A DNA stretch of 57,025 bases from Verrucomicrobiia bacterium (GCA_030432565.1 JAUIGV010000033.1:1-57025); one strand, 5' to 3'. Positions 1 to 10,008 are shown, counted from the stretch's first letter. Made by a program: numbers and translations. The notes: generated by a model from the letters alone, not told the origin.

Positions 1-2
1 GA

Positions 3-905
3 GTCAGACAATCCGTTGGTGCCGGCCCCAAGGACTCACTCACTGACATTTCTTCGCATTCCGACACCTTCATCATCGTGGGCGCAGATCATGATTCCAG
101 AACCAATACGAACAAGGGGCTGGTTATCAGGAAAGTCGATGCACAAGATTGGCAAACCATCCCGGTTCCCGGTTCGAGTGAATTCCTCAGCATCAGCCAT
201 GGAAGCCTTGGGTGGATCGCCACGACAACCGATGGAAATATTTGGTCGAGTCCAGACGGAACTGAATGGGCCATGGCAGGCCGTTCGCCAATGCCGCTGG
301 TTCAAGTCGTCGAAATCACCGGTCGCTGGATTGCCACGACTGAACAAGGAACTGTTTACAGCTCAGACGACCTCTCGGACTGGAATCAACAATTGGACAA
401 CCTTTCGGGAAGCAGGGGAATCGCCGCTATTGAGACGCAATACCTCACCTTTGGCCAAGAGGGTTTTCTAAGGTCACCGCTGACAAAGGATGAATTCCAA
501 ACCTATCAGGAATGGATCGACTTTTACGAAGTCGGGGAGGAGTCGAGCGCACTCGGGGCAAGTGCGGCAGGAGACCATTTTTCAAACCTCTTTCGCTACC
601 TTGCCAGACTCGCGCCATTTGAAAGTGCTGCAGGTGCTTTCAGCCAAACCCACCTCCACCGTGACCCTGAAAGCGGGGAGGACTTTCTCGCAATCCAGGT
701 CCGCACCCGTCCACTGCCTGATGGAGCATCACTCATGGTCGAACAATCCTCCTCCCTGGATTTCGATGGCACCCCGGCTGTAGAGATTGGCACGCCGATC
801 AGCGAAAGCGACCAAACTGTCACCAGACACTATCGCGCTTCGCAACCCGTCTCGTCTTCCAAAAAACAGTTTCTTCGGGTCCGCGTCACCTCTTCACCGG
901 AATAG
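3..905 (+). CDS. C-terminal part of a secreted beta-propeller-like protein (5' end outside window)
   Basis: The frame is open from the first bases of the window, so only the C-terminal ~300 residues are present; the GTG at 78 is only an internal candidate start. The sequence has repeated W-[IS]-A-T-T/WSS-type strands (GWIATTTDGNIWSS, RWIATTEQGTVYSS), the pattern of sialidase/BNR or photosystem-stability-type propeller blades. The last ~75 residues form a different module, rich in beta strands, ending in a K-K-Q-F-L-R-V-R-V tail that resembles the ends of six other secreted proteins in this window. The role is unknown; export is inferred from the module type, since the signal peptide would lie outside. 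Convergent with the PcfJ-like gene, 27 bp apart. Confidence 0.75.
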   Translation, partial: VRQSVGAGPKDSLTDISSHSDTFIIVGADHDSRTNTNKGLVIRKVDAQDWQTIPVPGSSEFLSISHGSLGWIATTTDGNIWSSPDGTEWAMAGRSPMPLVQVVEITGRWIATTEQGTVYSSDDLSDWNQQLDNLSGSRGIAAIETQYLTFGQEGFLRSPLTKDEFQTYQEWIDFYEVGEESSALGASAAGDHFSNLFRYLARLAPFESAAGAFSQTHLHRDPESGEDFLAIQVRTRPLPDGASLMVEQSSSLDFDGTPAVEIGTPISESDQTVTRHYRASQPVSSSKKQFLRVRVTSSPE

Positions 906-932
906 TCGTATTTGCTGCTTTTGATTGCCCAT

Positions 933-2357
933 TTACTTCGAGTAAACCAACCTCCCCCGCAACCGGTTCTTTCGTCCCCACCTGGCAAGCACTTCGGACT
1001 CGGTTACTCCGGGCACAGCGTTCCACTTGGCTCTCGCTTGCAACACCCACTTTGAATGGCGGCACACCTCAATGGTCACCCTGGGTTCCACTCGCTCGCA
1101 AATGCCGTCAACCTGGTGAACCAACCCCAAACTAAAGATTGCAGACTTCCCACTCAGGCAATCTCTTCGATAGCTGCCCACACAGTGCTGCATCCTTTGT
1201 CCTTCCACCAGCAATTGAGAATGTTTCACCAACTGCCGAATTCTCCACTTCGTGACCCTGCCACATCGATCACGGTGGCATAGTTCCCCGTCCTCAACAT
1301 CTTCCATTCGCCCCCAGGAAGAATGACAAAAATACCAAAGTTCGTCGCGCAGCCCCGGTTCGTGCAAATCATCGCTTCGAAAACTTAACCCATCTGCCCC
1401 GGCATTCCGATACAAGGTGCGCCAAAATTTCCAGCAGCTTCGAACAAGTTCATGGAGCGGCAGAGCCACCAAATCCCGCGCCCTGTTAAAACGGCAAGTC
1501 CGGTAATGAGCGTGGAAAAAATCAGCCAACATCCCAAAATCTTTTGCCTTGAAATCCGGAGCATCCGCAAGCTTTGCCAACAAGCGGGTCCAGATCTCTT
1601 CGTTTGAAAGACATTTCACCACAACACTGGAAAGAACCTCGGGAATCAAATCATCAGGAAGTTTGAGCGCTTTCATTTGCCCCCATCGCAGTGCTTCTCT
1701 GACTGTCATCTCCTTAGGAGCCCGCATCGCCAGATGAATCGCTTTCTTTGGAACGAGCGGCATTCCTTCGCACTCCCGCCAACTTCCACCCGTTCCGATC
1801 TCACAATACCAGTCGCGTTCCAACATCTTTAAGGAACCCTTCTCCAGCCACGCCGAATCGAAGAACAGAGGAATCTCCCATCTCACGAACAAATGCCGGA
1901 GCAGGTCACCAAAATGATTGTCACTTGCTGGAACCCAGTCATCCGGGGAGCGAATCCACCGGTCCGAATAGGCCGCAATCCGAAGCAAAGCCGGAATCAG
2001 GTGGCGACCCGGAACATGGCGTGTTGAAAGCAAATGGGATCGCTCCACCACCACCGGAAGCAGCCGAAGACAGGGGCCAACCAGATGACCAACAGTGGTC
2101 CTGGAGGCACAGAACGAGCGACCAAGACGGCGGAAATTTTTTCGAAGAATAGGATGGGGAACAGACGACGCTTTCCATGGTTGCCCGCGAATAATCGCGG
2201 TCAGAACAGATCGCATCGTCTCCCCGGCAAAATGGGAAGAAGGCATGAGACAGGATTTCTCGATAAAGATCGGAAGAAGCGGCCAACCTGGAAAGGTGGC
2301 CGGAGTGGGAGTCCGGCATTCAATTGCCAGCTCACAACGAAAGGTTGCCAGGCCCAT
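933..2357 (-). CDS. PcfJ-like protein
   Basis: A 474-residue protein whose C-terminal third matches the PcfJ-like pattern: MQHCVGSY at about residues 389-396, then a short loop, a hydrophobic A-I-F-S-L strand and P-R-V-T-I-E-V. PcfJ-like proteins are named after a gene of an enterococcal conjugative plasmid, but chromosomal copies are scattered widely and no biochemical function is settled. The N-terminal two thirds are helical, rich in Trp and Arg, and I do not recognise them. The ATG at 2357 is the first in frame; a later start is possible because the first ~40 residues look atypical. It lies 99 bp downstream of the ABC permease gene on the same strand and may be read with it. No conjugation genes are nearby, so a mobile-element role is not supported. 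Confidence 0.7.
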   Translation of the reverse strand: MGLATFRCELAIECRTPTPATFPGWPLLPIFIEKSCLMPSSHFAGETMRSVLTAIIRGQPWKASSVPHPILRKNFRRLGRSFCASRTTVGHLVGPCLRLLPVVVERSHLLSTRHVPGRHLIPALLRIAAYSDRWIRSPDDWVPASDNHFGDLLRHLFVRWEIPLFFDSAWLEKGSLKMLERDWYCEIGTGGSWRECEGMPLVPKKAIHLAMRAPKEMTVREALRWGQMKALKLPDDLIPEVLSSVVVKCLSNEEIWTRLLAKLADAPDFKAKDFGMLADFFHAHYRTCRFNRARDLVALPLHELVRSCWKFWRTLYRNAGADGLSFRSDDLHEPGLRDELWYFCHSSWGRMEDVEDGELCHRDRCGRVTKWRIRQLVKHSQLLVEGQRMQHCVGSYRRDCLSGKSAIFSLGLVHQVDGICERVEPRVTIEVCRHSKWVLQARAKWNAVPGVTESEVLARWGRKNRLRGRLVYSK

Positions 2358-2456
2358 AAAGCCCGGCTTTCAAATCCGATCAGGAATGTCTGTCTTCAAA
2401 AAACATTGCCGGGGAGAACTCGCCCATCCTGCGACCGATGGCAATCAAAAACTCCG

Positions 2457-4958
2457 TTAACTCCACAAAGCCCAACCCACGATGCCCAAATTATACAAGG
2501 CATGAAGAATCATCCCCGGCACCACCGACCGGCTCCGGAAATAAAGAACCGCAGTTCCAATTCCGAGAAGGAAAACCGGAGGGAACGATGTTCCCGGATG
2601 AACAATCGCAAAGATCAAGGCACTTCCAAGAATGGCGTTTCGCTTGGACCAAAAACCCAACATGGTTCGACACATAAATCCCCGAAACAAAAGCTCCTCC
2701 AGAATTGGCGCAGCCACCACCGCCAGAAGAATCAACCCCATCGGGCTCCACTCCGAACCAGGCCCGCCATCGGCCCCACCAAAAATCCCAGTCTCTAAAA
2801 CCAAGGTCCAACCAATCCCCGCTGCAAGGCACAACGAAGCCGCCAGCAAGATTTCCAACGCCAATCTCGAGCCGCCGACCTGATCGCCATCGTCAGGAAA
2901 GTCAGGAAGTGGAATCGCTTTCTGACGTTGACGAAGCCGGGCAAACCCAAAGGCCACCAAGCCACCCACGACAAAAGAGACCAAAATCAAGCCCCCCGAA
3001 ACTCCTCCCGAAAGGCTCCCGATCACCGTGACGATCACTTGAGCGACCAAAAACACCACCACCGACCAGAGCCCGTCATCCACACCCCAGCTCGGAGGTT
3101 CTTCCTCCACCGGCTCCATCAGGTAGTTGAAGCTGATCTCTCGTCGCTGCCAAATCGCCACCCCCAGAAACCAGAAAACCACCAGGGAGCTGACCAGCGG
3201 CCAGAACATTCCCTGCCATAGGAGTGCTCCAAAGATCCCCGCAAAAAACATCGCGCCATACATTCTCCCCGGAGCAAGTCGCGGCATTTCACCGGAGGCC
3301 ACATCCGGCATCTGCGGTTTTCCCAAAACGATTCCACTCACCACCCGGCCCATCACCCAAACCCCAAGAAGAGTCATCAGATATCGCCAGATTTCCGTCA
3401 CTTGAAAATCACCGCTCACGAGAATCATCACGACCACCAGGATCACCGCCAACCCGGTTGAGACCGATCGCCACAAGGTTTCCCTCCGACGAAAGTAGGC
3501 TGCGACAGCCACCGGCAAGTTGTAGATCATCCACACCCCCCTGGCCTCGGACACCAACAACTGCGGGGCTGTCATCAGACTCGCGTAGGTTCCACAGGAA
3601 TAAGCCAGAGCACAGATCCCCGCCGCCGTGATCGACTGCACCATGGCCGGATTGATCAAGACCTGATACCCCACGATCATAATCGGCACCAAAATCACCT
3701 GCATCGCCAGCGTCCGGTCACGCAGCAAGAGAAGCCCTTCGAATTTCAAAAGACTCCCACCCCTCAGACTCTTGTCACCTAATCCGCGGTTCGCTGAATG
3801 TTGACTGTTCCCCGAGAGCCAGCCGGTCTTCATAAAGCGACCCGCCAGAGTACAACCGCCCAAACCAAAGAACAGGGCCGCAACCACACCCACCCCGGTC
3901 AGCCCTGCCATCCCGGACAACATCACCTCACCGACCGGCCCTCCCAGTCGCCCGGGAAATCTTTGCGCCAACCAATTCACCCACGGAAAAGATGAAGATC
4001 CGGCGAAGCACGCTGCCAGGACCGCGTAGAAAGCCAGGAGCCCCAGCATCGAGAAAATCATCTGGGCATTCTTTAAAAGAATCGCCGGTGCTCTTGCCCG
4101 CATCCAGGTATCCAGGAAAATCTCTAGCCCCGTGATCGCCACCGAAATGAGCAGGGTCAATACGATCCCCATAATGGCTGCCACCAAAACGAACTCACCG
4201 CTTGCGATCAGAAGGTTGGTGAGCAAGGGCCACAGGATGAGATAGGCCAGGGGCCTGACAATGACACTCGAGAGAAAAGTTCCGGCCAGCAATTCCGACT
4301 CCTTGATTGGAAGACTGAAAAGCCACTCCTGGTGGTCGCTTGTCGCCGCCAAATTCTTTTGTCGGATTGCCATCGGCATGAACAAAAGAGCGACCAGGAG
4401 GCCCAGAAAAATCATTCCCAACAATCGCGACAACCGGACCCTGTTCCCACCCTCGAAATCTCTCAAGGTAACTTTTCCTTTTGAAAAAGCCTCATAATTT
4501 ACAAATCCGGACAAGCCCGCCTCGCGGTATTGCCTGACCACCTCCCCGGCCGTGAGCGGAGCAAGTCCGATATCCTCCCGGTCAAACTCCGAAAATCGAA
4601 TCAGAGCTTCGACATCATTTCGGATCTCCTCATCAGTCATTCCCGGCCAGTTTGCCGATTTTGAAAGTAGGCTCGAATACCGAAAATCATTCAAGGCCAC
4701 CGCGTTCTCACGAAGCGACAGCGAACGCTCCGCATAAGCCTTGATCATCTGATGCGTCAGAAAAAATCCCTGAATCAGAAACAAGCTCCCCATCAACAGG
4801 AAGAATGCCGACCCCTTGGTATGCCTCGGCCGCGTTGGTTCGCGGTGGCTCGGATACACTTTTCCAAGCCATCCCGTCATGTGCCGAAAGCGAAACCAGA
4901 CCAGCCCGATCAAGGCGATCACCACCTCACCTTTCTTCCTGCCGTCCCGCTCAGACAT
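2457..4958 (-). CDS. ABC-2-type permease fused to a CPBP (Abi/Rce1) membrane protease domain
   Basis: About 833 residues with many membrane segments. The first ~550 residues look like an ABC-2-type exporter permease: an early transmembrane helix, a ~130-residue extracytoplasmic region, then clustered helices. The C-terminal ~90 residues carry the CPBP intramembrane metalloprotease motifs: EELLFRG (E-E-x-x-x-R), F-A-I-V-H (F-x-x-x-H) and a final H-A-L-Y-N. In the CAAX/Abi family these Glu and His residues form the catalytic centre. The gene overlaps the upstream ATPase stop by 8 nt (ATG-TCT-GA), implying translational coupling; a GTG at 4970 is an alternative start. The substrate is unknown. 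The fusion resembles NatB-like permeases that end in a CPBP domain; Na+ export or peptide handling would be guesses. Confidence 0.85.
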   Translation of the reverse strand: MSERDGRKKGEVVIALIGLVWFRFRHMTGWLGKVYPSHREPTRPRHTKGSAFFLLMGSLFLIQGFFLTHQMIKAYAERSLSLRENAVALNDFRYSSLLSKSANWPGMTDEEIRNDVEALIRFSEFDREDIGLAPLTAGEVVRQYREAGLSGFVNYEAFSKGKVTLRDFEGGNRVRLSRLLGMIFLGLLVALLFMPMAIRQKNLAATSDHQEWLFSLPIKESELLAGTFLSSVIVRPLAYLILWPLLTNLLIASGEFVLVAAIMGIVLTLLISVAITGLEIFLDTWMRARAPAILLKNAQMIFSMLGLLAFYAVLAACFAGSSSFPWVNWLAQRFPGRLGGPVGEVMLSGMAGLTGVGVVAALFFGLGGCTLAGRFMKTGWLSGNSQHSANRGLGDKSLRGGSLLKFEGLLLLRDRTLAMQVILVPIMIVGYQVLINPAMVQSITAAGICALAYSCGTYASLMTAPQLLVSEARGVWMIYNLPVAVAAYFRRRETLWRSVSTGLAVILVVVMILVSGDFQVTEIWRYLMTLLGVWVMGRVVSGIVLGKPQMPDVASGEMPRLAPGRMYGAMFFAGIFGALLWQGMFWPLVSSLVVFWFLGVAIWQRREISFNYLMEPVEEEPPSWGVDDGLWSVVVFLVAQVIVTVIGSLSGGVSGGLILVSFVVGGLVAFGFARLRQRQKAIPLPDFPDDGDQVGGSRLALEILLAASLCLAAGIGWTLVLETGIFGGADGGPGSEWSPMGLILLAVVAAPILEELLFRGFMCRTMLGFWSKRNAILGSALIFAIVHPGTSFPPVFLLGIGTAVLYFRSRSVVPGMILHALYNLGIVGWALWS

Positions 4959-5703
4959 CGCTTCGCTCACCTACTCCGGTCACGGCAAAAAACACTTCCT
5001 CAAGACTGTCCACTCCCGATGCCTTCTTGAGTTCCTCCACCGTTCCCTCCGCCACCAATTGGCCGCGATTCATAACAACACACCGATGACACACCTTCTC
5101 CGCCTGATCGAGCAAGTGGGTCGAATAAAGCACTCCGCTCCCACCGGAAACACAACGATGTACGAGCTCCAAAAACGATCGCGTGGCCACCGGATCCAGC
5201 CCGTTCGTTGGCTCATCCATGATCAACAAATCAGGCTTGTGAACGGTCGCCATCAAAAAGGCCAACTTCTTGCGCATTCCCTTTGAGTAGTTCGAGGCAA
5301 ATTCGCCAAGATCATCCACCAACCCCAGCTTATCCCCCACGTCATCAATGTGCGAAGTGATTGCCTCCGGAGACAGCCCCCTCACCTTCCCCACAAATTC
5401 CAGCAATTCGATTCCTCTCAAGTGACTCTGAAAATTCGGCTCGTCCGGCAAAAATCCCACCCGCTTTTGCACCTCGCTTCTCTCGGAAAAACAGTCCATT
5501 CCAAACAACGACAAATCACCCGAAGTCTGCCGAATCATTCCCATCAACATCTTAACTGTCGTCGTCTTCCCCGCCCCGTTCGGCCCCAACAAGCCCACAA
5601 TCTCTCCGGCACCAACCTCAAGCGACAAACCATCAACAGCTCGAAAGCTGCCAAAGTGGCGGGAAACGTTTTTAAGCGAAAGAATGGGAACCGGATCATT
5701 CAC
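4951..5703 (-). CDS. ABC transporter ATP-binding protein
   Basis: A 250-residue nucleotide-binding subunit with all catalytic motifs: Walker A GPNGAGKTT at 40-48, signature Y-S-K-G-M at 139-143 (S/Y-S-x-G variant usual in ABC-2 exporters), Walker B LLIMDEPTNGLD at 159-170, and a switch His in S-T-H-L-L-D-Q at about 196. The length and single-domain layout match the CcmA/NatA/YtrB-like exporter ATPases. It would energise the permease encoded directly downstream, with which it overlaps. The start is GTG at 5703; no clear Shine-Dalgarno sequence precedes it. A 7-bp inverted repeat (5701-5724) lies across the start codon and could be an operator. Confidence 0.93.
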   Translation of the reverse strand: MNDPVPILSLKNVSRHFGSFRAVDGLSLEVGAGEIVGLLGPNGAGKTTTVKMLMGMIRQTSGDLSLFGMDCFSERSEVQKRVGFLPDEPNFQSHLRGIELLEFVGKVRGLSPEAITSHIDDVGDKLGLVDDLGEFASNYSKGMRKKLAFLMATVHKPDLLIMDEPTNGLDPVATRSFLELVHRCVSGGSGVLYSTHLLDQAEKVCHRCVVMNRGQLVAEGTVEELKKASGVDSLEEVFFAVTGVGERSDV

Positions 5704-5724
5704 GACTGCGTAACTCTAGTCGTG
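5701..5724. promoter_or_regulatory. Inverted repeat over the ABC ATPase start codon (possible operator)
   Basis: CACGACT at 5701-5707 and AGTCGTG at 5718-5724 are perfect 7-bp arms separated by 10 nt. The site covers the GTG start of the ABC ATPase gene and lies in the divergent region shared with the exported repeat protein starting at 5824. A dimeric repressor site or an RNA hairpin occluding the start are both possible. No regulator gene is adjacent. Confidence 0.35.
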
Positions 5725-5823
5725 GATTGATAATGACCAATTTCAGATTTCTAAAATATTGGATTTTTACCGTAATGATATTTCTGGCTGCACTCCCGCC
5801 TTTGCTGGTCTACCCTTTTCCCA

Positions 5824-8403
5824 ATGACCACAAGCCATCTCATCCCCGTTATTCTGGCCTTCGTCACACTCTCCCCCGCCCTCGCCCAGGACAGTCACGA
5901 TCTCGACCAAGCGGCAAAAGATCTCGGGTCTCAAGAGATGCTCGTCCGCCAGCAAGCCTCCGAAAAACTCTGGAAGGCCGGTCGGGAAGCCACCGGGGTA
6001 CTTTCAAAACTCGCCGCCAGCGATGATCCCGAAATTTTACGCCGGGCCACCCTCCTTCTAAAGAGAATCGAACTCAACCTCAATTTGGACACTCCAGCCG
6101 GAATCCTGGACCTTCTCGATCGCTATGATCAGCTGGGCCCAACCGCCAGGATTAACGCCCTCAAGCAGCTCGATAAGCCCGAATTCTCCCTCACTCTCCT
6201 CAAATTGTGGTCGAAAGAAAAAAGCTTCCGCGTCCGTGATGCCGTGGAAGCAATCGTTTCAAAAGCCCTCAACAAGGCGGTGCAGTCTGCCCTCGCCGAA
6301 AATGATCCGGAAAGTGCCGAGGATCTCCTCAAAAAACTCCCGAACCATCCAAATGGACCAACGTGGCTCGCCGGACTCTATGCCGCGAATGGCAACCTCG
6401 GGCAAAAAATTGCTGAACTCGAAGCCGGGCAGGATCAAACCCAGAGGCCCCTTCTGCTCGCCTGCTACCGTCGCGCAGGACTTCTCGATCAGGCTCTTGA
6501 ACTCGCCCGGGAGGTGAACGACCTGAAATCACTTGCCAGCTTGTCACTTCTCAAGGGGGATTACCGCCCGTACTTCGAATGGGCCGAAAAATCCGGCAAC
6601 GGAAGCTCCCAGGGGAAGGTCATAAAAATCCTCCGGGCCCAGGAAGAAGGAAAGGACGAAGAAGCGCTTGCCCATGCCAAAGAGCTTCTCGAAGGAATTG
6701 AAAAGAAGCGATCCCACTCGGACCGCGAAAGAAGTTATCAAATCCTTCACCTCACCGGATTCTATGAGCTCTCCGTTCCCTCGATGAAGAAAACGGAATC
6801 ATCGCGTCTCTACAGCCTGGATTATACCAACATGGAAACTTCGAAATGGTTGGAGCGTTACGACCTTCCCGCAAGTGCCGCAGCGAGGGAAAGGTGGGTC
6901 GCAGAGCAAATCCAGAGCATCGCAAAAGGTGTTGCTGTTCCCACCGAGAACGTTCGTAAAATCTTCGCCTTGGCCGGTCACAGGTACAACCTTGGCGAGA
7001 AGGAAGAGGCCTGGAAACTGGTGAACGAACTGAAAGACGCCAGCAAAAAGGCCGGAGGGGCCCAATGGGGAAGTTTCAAAGAACAAGTCTATTCATACTT
7101 TCGCCATGGACTGGGCATCGAGGAAATAGGCCCGGACTGGCAGGAGGGCGACTACCTCCAGTTCCTGAACAAATTTTACACCTCCGAGGACGAAGAAAAG
7201 GAAAAGCTCTGGAAGGAACTGACAAAGGCCGGCGACCTTTCACTGCGGGAACGATTCGATCTGATCTCCGATTTTTATGGCTGGAGTGATGCTCCACACA
7301 CCGACCGGATTGCTTCATGGAAAAAGATGATCGAACTGGGACGCAATAACCCCGACCTGCTTGACCTCTTCCTGAAGATTGGTCGCGACTTCCTCCCGGT
7401 TGAAATTGTCATCGAGGGGATTCTCGCACGCGACGACCGTTTCGAGGACCTCTCCGAAACAGAGCAACGATTCACCCTTGGCCAATTCGTGGTCCTTCGC
7501 GACTGGAAACGGGCTCTCGAACTATTCGAGCGGATGAAAGATCCCGCTAAAGAACATCCGGCCCTTGCCGTCGGAATCCTCAGGAAGGCCGGGCGGAAGG
7601 AGGAAGCCAACGACGCCCTCGCTCACGCCCTCAACGATTGCGTGATCCTTCCGTCCCGGCTCGGAAAGCTCTCGCAGGAACTCCAGATCGCGGGCTGTTA
7701 CGAAGAAGCCCTGGCCCTCAAAAAGCGCATGACTCTCGAACTCTCCCCAGATTCCAGTGCCTGGAAACAAAACCTCGAATGGCTCTGGAAAGAGGCCATC
7801 GCCAGCGGAGAACAAAAACAAGCCAGAGCGATCGCCCTTGCCATTTGCGTTTCTTCAGTCGAGGGCAGCTCATGGGGAAGCTACACCCAGCCTCTTTCCA
7901 ACTTCCTAAGAATGCAGACCTGCCGCTCCCTCGACCTCGCCCGGGCCGGCAAAACCGACGAGGCCATTGAAGCCATCGATAAAGCCATCGCACCCATTCC
8001 CGCTTCCACTTCGATCGCTGACATCTTCATCGAAAACATCGACCGGAAGGCTTTTCCAAAAGTCCACCAGCATGTCTTTCAGTATGCCTACCAGCACTAC
8101 AACAAAGTCATCGCAAAACACCCGCGCTTCGTTCGCCCACGCAATGGTCTCGCGTGGCTTTGTGCAGTCAGCGAGCTCCACCTCGAAGAAGCAGAGCGTC
8201 ATAGTGTAGTTTCCCTCACCAACAATCCCGACGGTTCCTACTACGACACCTTGGCGCGTATTCACCGAGGCTTCGGGAATTTTGACGAAGAATTTCGAAT
8301 TCAAAAACACGCCGTTCAATCATCATCGAGCAGCTATCTCGGATCGGTTTCCGAAATTCTTGCAGTCTACGATGATATTCTCAGACGGCGTGCAGCGAAG
8401 TAG
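5824..8403 (+). CDS. Exported HEAT/TPR-like helical repeat protein
   Basis: An 859-residue protein with a clear signal peptide: hydrophobic residues 6-17, then S-P-A-L-A before Q22. Residues ~25-150 are HEAT-like (regular helices with ARE/LRRA-type patterns). The rest consists of TPR-like helix pairs with repeated A-L-x-x-x-E/K patterns, and the last ~100 residues (GLAWLCAVSE, TNNPDGSYYDTLARI) look like canonical TPRs. Such proteins are protein-protein scaffolds in the periplasm; no catalytic motif is visible. The ATG at 5824 is chosen because it gives the signal peptide. It is transcribed divergently from the ABC operon and convergently with the reductase gene at 8422. The binding partner is unknown. 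Confidence 0.85.
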   Translation: MTTSHLIPVILAFVTLSPALAQDSHDLDQAAKDLGSQEMLVRQQASEKLWKAGREATGVLSKLAASDDPEILRRATLLLKRIELNLNLDTPAGILDLLDRYDQLGPTARINALKQLDKPEFSLTLLKLWSKEKSFRVRDAVEAIVSKALNKAVQSALAENDPESAEDLLKKLPNHPNGPTWLAGLYAANGNLGQKIAELEAGQDQTQRPLLLACYRRAGLLDQALELAREVNDLKSLASLSLLKGDYRPYFEWAEKSGNGSSQGKVIKILRAQEEGKDEEALAHAKELLEGIEKKRSHSDRERSYQILHLTGFYELSVPSMKKTESSRLYSLDYTNMETSKWLERYDLPASAAARERWVAEQIQSIAKGVAVPTENVRKIFALAGHRYNLGEKEEAWKLVNELKDASKKAGGAQWGSFKEQVYSYFRHGLGIEEIGPDWQEGDYLQFLNKFYTSEDEEKEKLWKELTKAGDLSLRERFDLISDFYGWSDAPHTDRIASWKKMIELGRNNPDLLDLFLKIGRDFLPVEIVIEGILARDDRFEDLSETEQRFTLGQFVVLRDWKRALELFERMKDPAKEHPALAVGILRKAGRKEEANDALAHALNDCVILPSRLGKLSQELQIAGCYEEALALKKRMTLELSPDSSAWKQNLEWLWKEAIASGEQKQARAIALAICVSSVEGSSWGSYTQPLSNFLRMQTCRSLDLARAGKTDEAIEAIDKAIAPIPASTSIADIFIENIDRKAFPKVHQHVFQYAYQHYNKVIAKHPRFVRPRNGLAWLCAVSELHLEEAERHSVVSLTNNPDGSYYDTLARIHRGFGNFDEEFRIQKHAVQSSSSSYLGSVSEILAVYDDILRRRAAK

Positions 8404-8421
8404 TCTGCGCGCGGTCGGGAA

Positions 8422-9834
8422 TCAACCGGCCACAGACAAGTCGCCCTGGATTGCGCGGCGACGGTAAAGGAACTCGAAGAGATTTCCCTCGTGTGGTTGC
8501 TCCCACTGGACGCGGTTTGTCGGGAATGGCCCGATGTTCAGGCGCTCGATATCCGGGCTCAACATGAGGTCTTGAATCCAACCTTTATTCTCGGTGAAGG
8601 CACTCACGACAAGAGTTTCGCCGATATTCGACAACATCTCTGATTGTGGCATTTCCACAATACTCGCGTAGGGGAACATGAACTCGGTATTCGCAAGCGC
8701 ATGATCCTTGTCATCACAAGCGATCAAAGTCGGGCAAAGGTAGGTCTGATCAAAAGCCTCCACCTTGCGGCCACCCTCCCTGTGCCCGGCGGTGACATCG
8801 CGGGCCCCCTCCTCTTCAAGGAGCCCTTCGATCATCCCGTCAATCCCCTCGGCCAAGGCTGTGTTTGCGAAACCGCAAAGCAAGGCATTCGAATCGTCAC
8901 GAGCCAAGGGTTTGATCTCTGCCAACCTGGCGGCCAGAGCCTCTGCGATTTCATCACGGCGGGAAGGCACAAGAATCGCTGACGTATTGATGCAACTTCT
9001 TCCACCATTGGCAGAAATCGAAGTCACCAGAACGTCAAGGTATTCCTCCCAACGATCGATGTAATCCTCACCAATCAGAATTTTGGAACGTCCGGTACCG
9101 TGAACCTGGATGTTCTTGAAGGGGGCATACTTCCGGACCGTGACGTCGGAGCCAAAGGAGATCCCAGCGCCGCACGACGTCAAAAGAGTATCGCCACCCT
9201 CGTGGGTTGTCGGGTAGTAGCCAAAAGCCTCCTTTGGGAAACCAGCCTGAATCATGGCCTGCACGATTCGAAGGGGTGTGAAAGGATCCTCGCGCCCTGG
9301 CTTCAAGAGAACCGGAATCTTCATCACCAAAGCAGGGAGCCAGAGTGAGTTCACCGCCGGCGCATTACTCGGAAGCGAGACTCCCAGCGAACTCGTGGCC
9401 GGATAATAATTCACTTCCAGACCTCCAACCGAAGTGATCCCCTTGTCAAAAATCTCCAGGGGCATCCCGCGGGTCAGACCACCAATCACCGTCCGGATCT
9501 GAGACATCGCCGCATGGACCTTGCTCATATTCATCCGCACGAGAGTGTGCGGAAGACGGGTCAACGCAGAGAGCGACTCCACATAATCTTCAGGCCCCTG
9601 GGTCGAGTCACCGCAGGGCAATTCGGCGCTCATGAAAAGCTCCGCGGCCTTCTCACAATAGTCTGCAAGAGTCTCTGCCGGAATGGCATCAAGAGCCGCC
9701 TTGGCCTTGTCGATGCTTAAAAGATCACGACGAATGAGGCCCGGGTTCGCGGTATGCGTCACCAGATTTTCATTCAAGGTCACAAGATCAGCAGACTCAT
9801 AAGTCTCACCGAGGCGTAGGATGGGAATTTGCAT
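8422..9834 (-). CDS. Aldehyde-dehydrogenase-fold acyl reductase (LuxC/acyl-CoA reductase-like)
   Basis: A 470-residue protein of the aldehyde dehydrogenase superfamily. The catalytic Cys is in GGRSCINTS (about residue 281) and the cofactor-side loop contains P-S-N-A-P-A and K-P-G-R-E-D-P-F-T-P. The usual general base motif E-L-G-G is absent; the equivalent stretch reads V-H-G-T-G-R-S-K-I. CoA-acylating and LuxC-type reductases also lack this Glu, so reduction of an activated acyl group to the aldehyde is more likely than aldehyde oxidation. The ATG at 9834 is preferred to an upstream ATG at 9885 because homology-like sequence begins there. The adenylating enzyme at 10009-11079 lies just upstream on the same strand, which supports a two-protein carboxylate reductase. 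The substrate is unknown. Confidence 0.8.
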   Translation of the reverse strand: MQIPILRLGETYESADLVTLNENLVTHTANPGLIRRDLLSIDKAKAALDAIPAETLADYCEKAAELFMSAELPCGDSTQGPEDYVESLSALTRLPHTLVRMNMSKVHAAMSQIRTVIGGLTRGMPLEIFDKGITSVGGLEVNYYPATSSLGVSLPSNAPAVNSLWLPALVMKIPVLLKPGREDPFTPLRIVQAMIQAGFPKEAFGYYPTTHEGGDTLLTSCGAGISFGSDVTVRKYAPFKNIQVHGTGRSKILIGEDYIDRWEEYLDVLVTSISANGGRSCINTSAILVPSRRDEIAEALAARLAEIKPLARDDSNALLCGFANTALAEGIDGMIEGLLEEEGARDVTAGHREGGRKVEAFDQTYLCPTLIACDDKDHALANTEFMFPYASIVEMPQSEMLSNIGETLVVSAFTENKGWIQDLMLSPDIERLNIGPFPTNRVQWEQPHEGNLFEFLYRRRAIQGDLSVAG

Positions 9835-10008
9835 AAGAAAAGTGGGGTAATGGATGGTTTGGTGACAGGAGCTGGCGCTTAGCAATTCGCTTTTTGAGGA
9901 GCTGCCGTTCCTGAGAGTTTGGATACAATCATTAGGTATGCGCTTGCTGTCGATCGGTGGAGCTTCAAAAAGTTGATATTTTTCGGAAATGAGAAAACCA
10001 AGAACGGG

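Noticed and set aside
8388-8412. Terminator between the HEAT/TPR gene and the reductase
   Set aside because: An 8-bp stem (GCGTGCAG/CTGCGCGC) spans the stop codon but there is no T tract on either strand.
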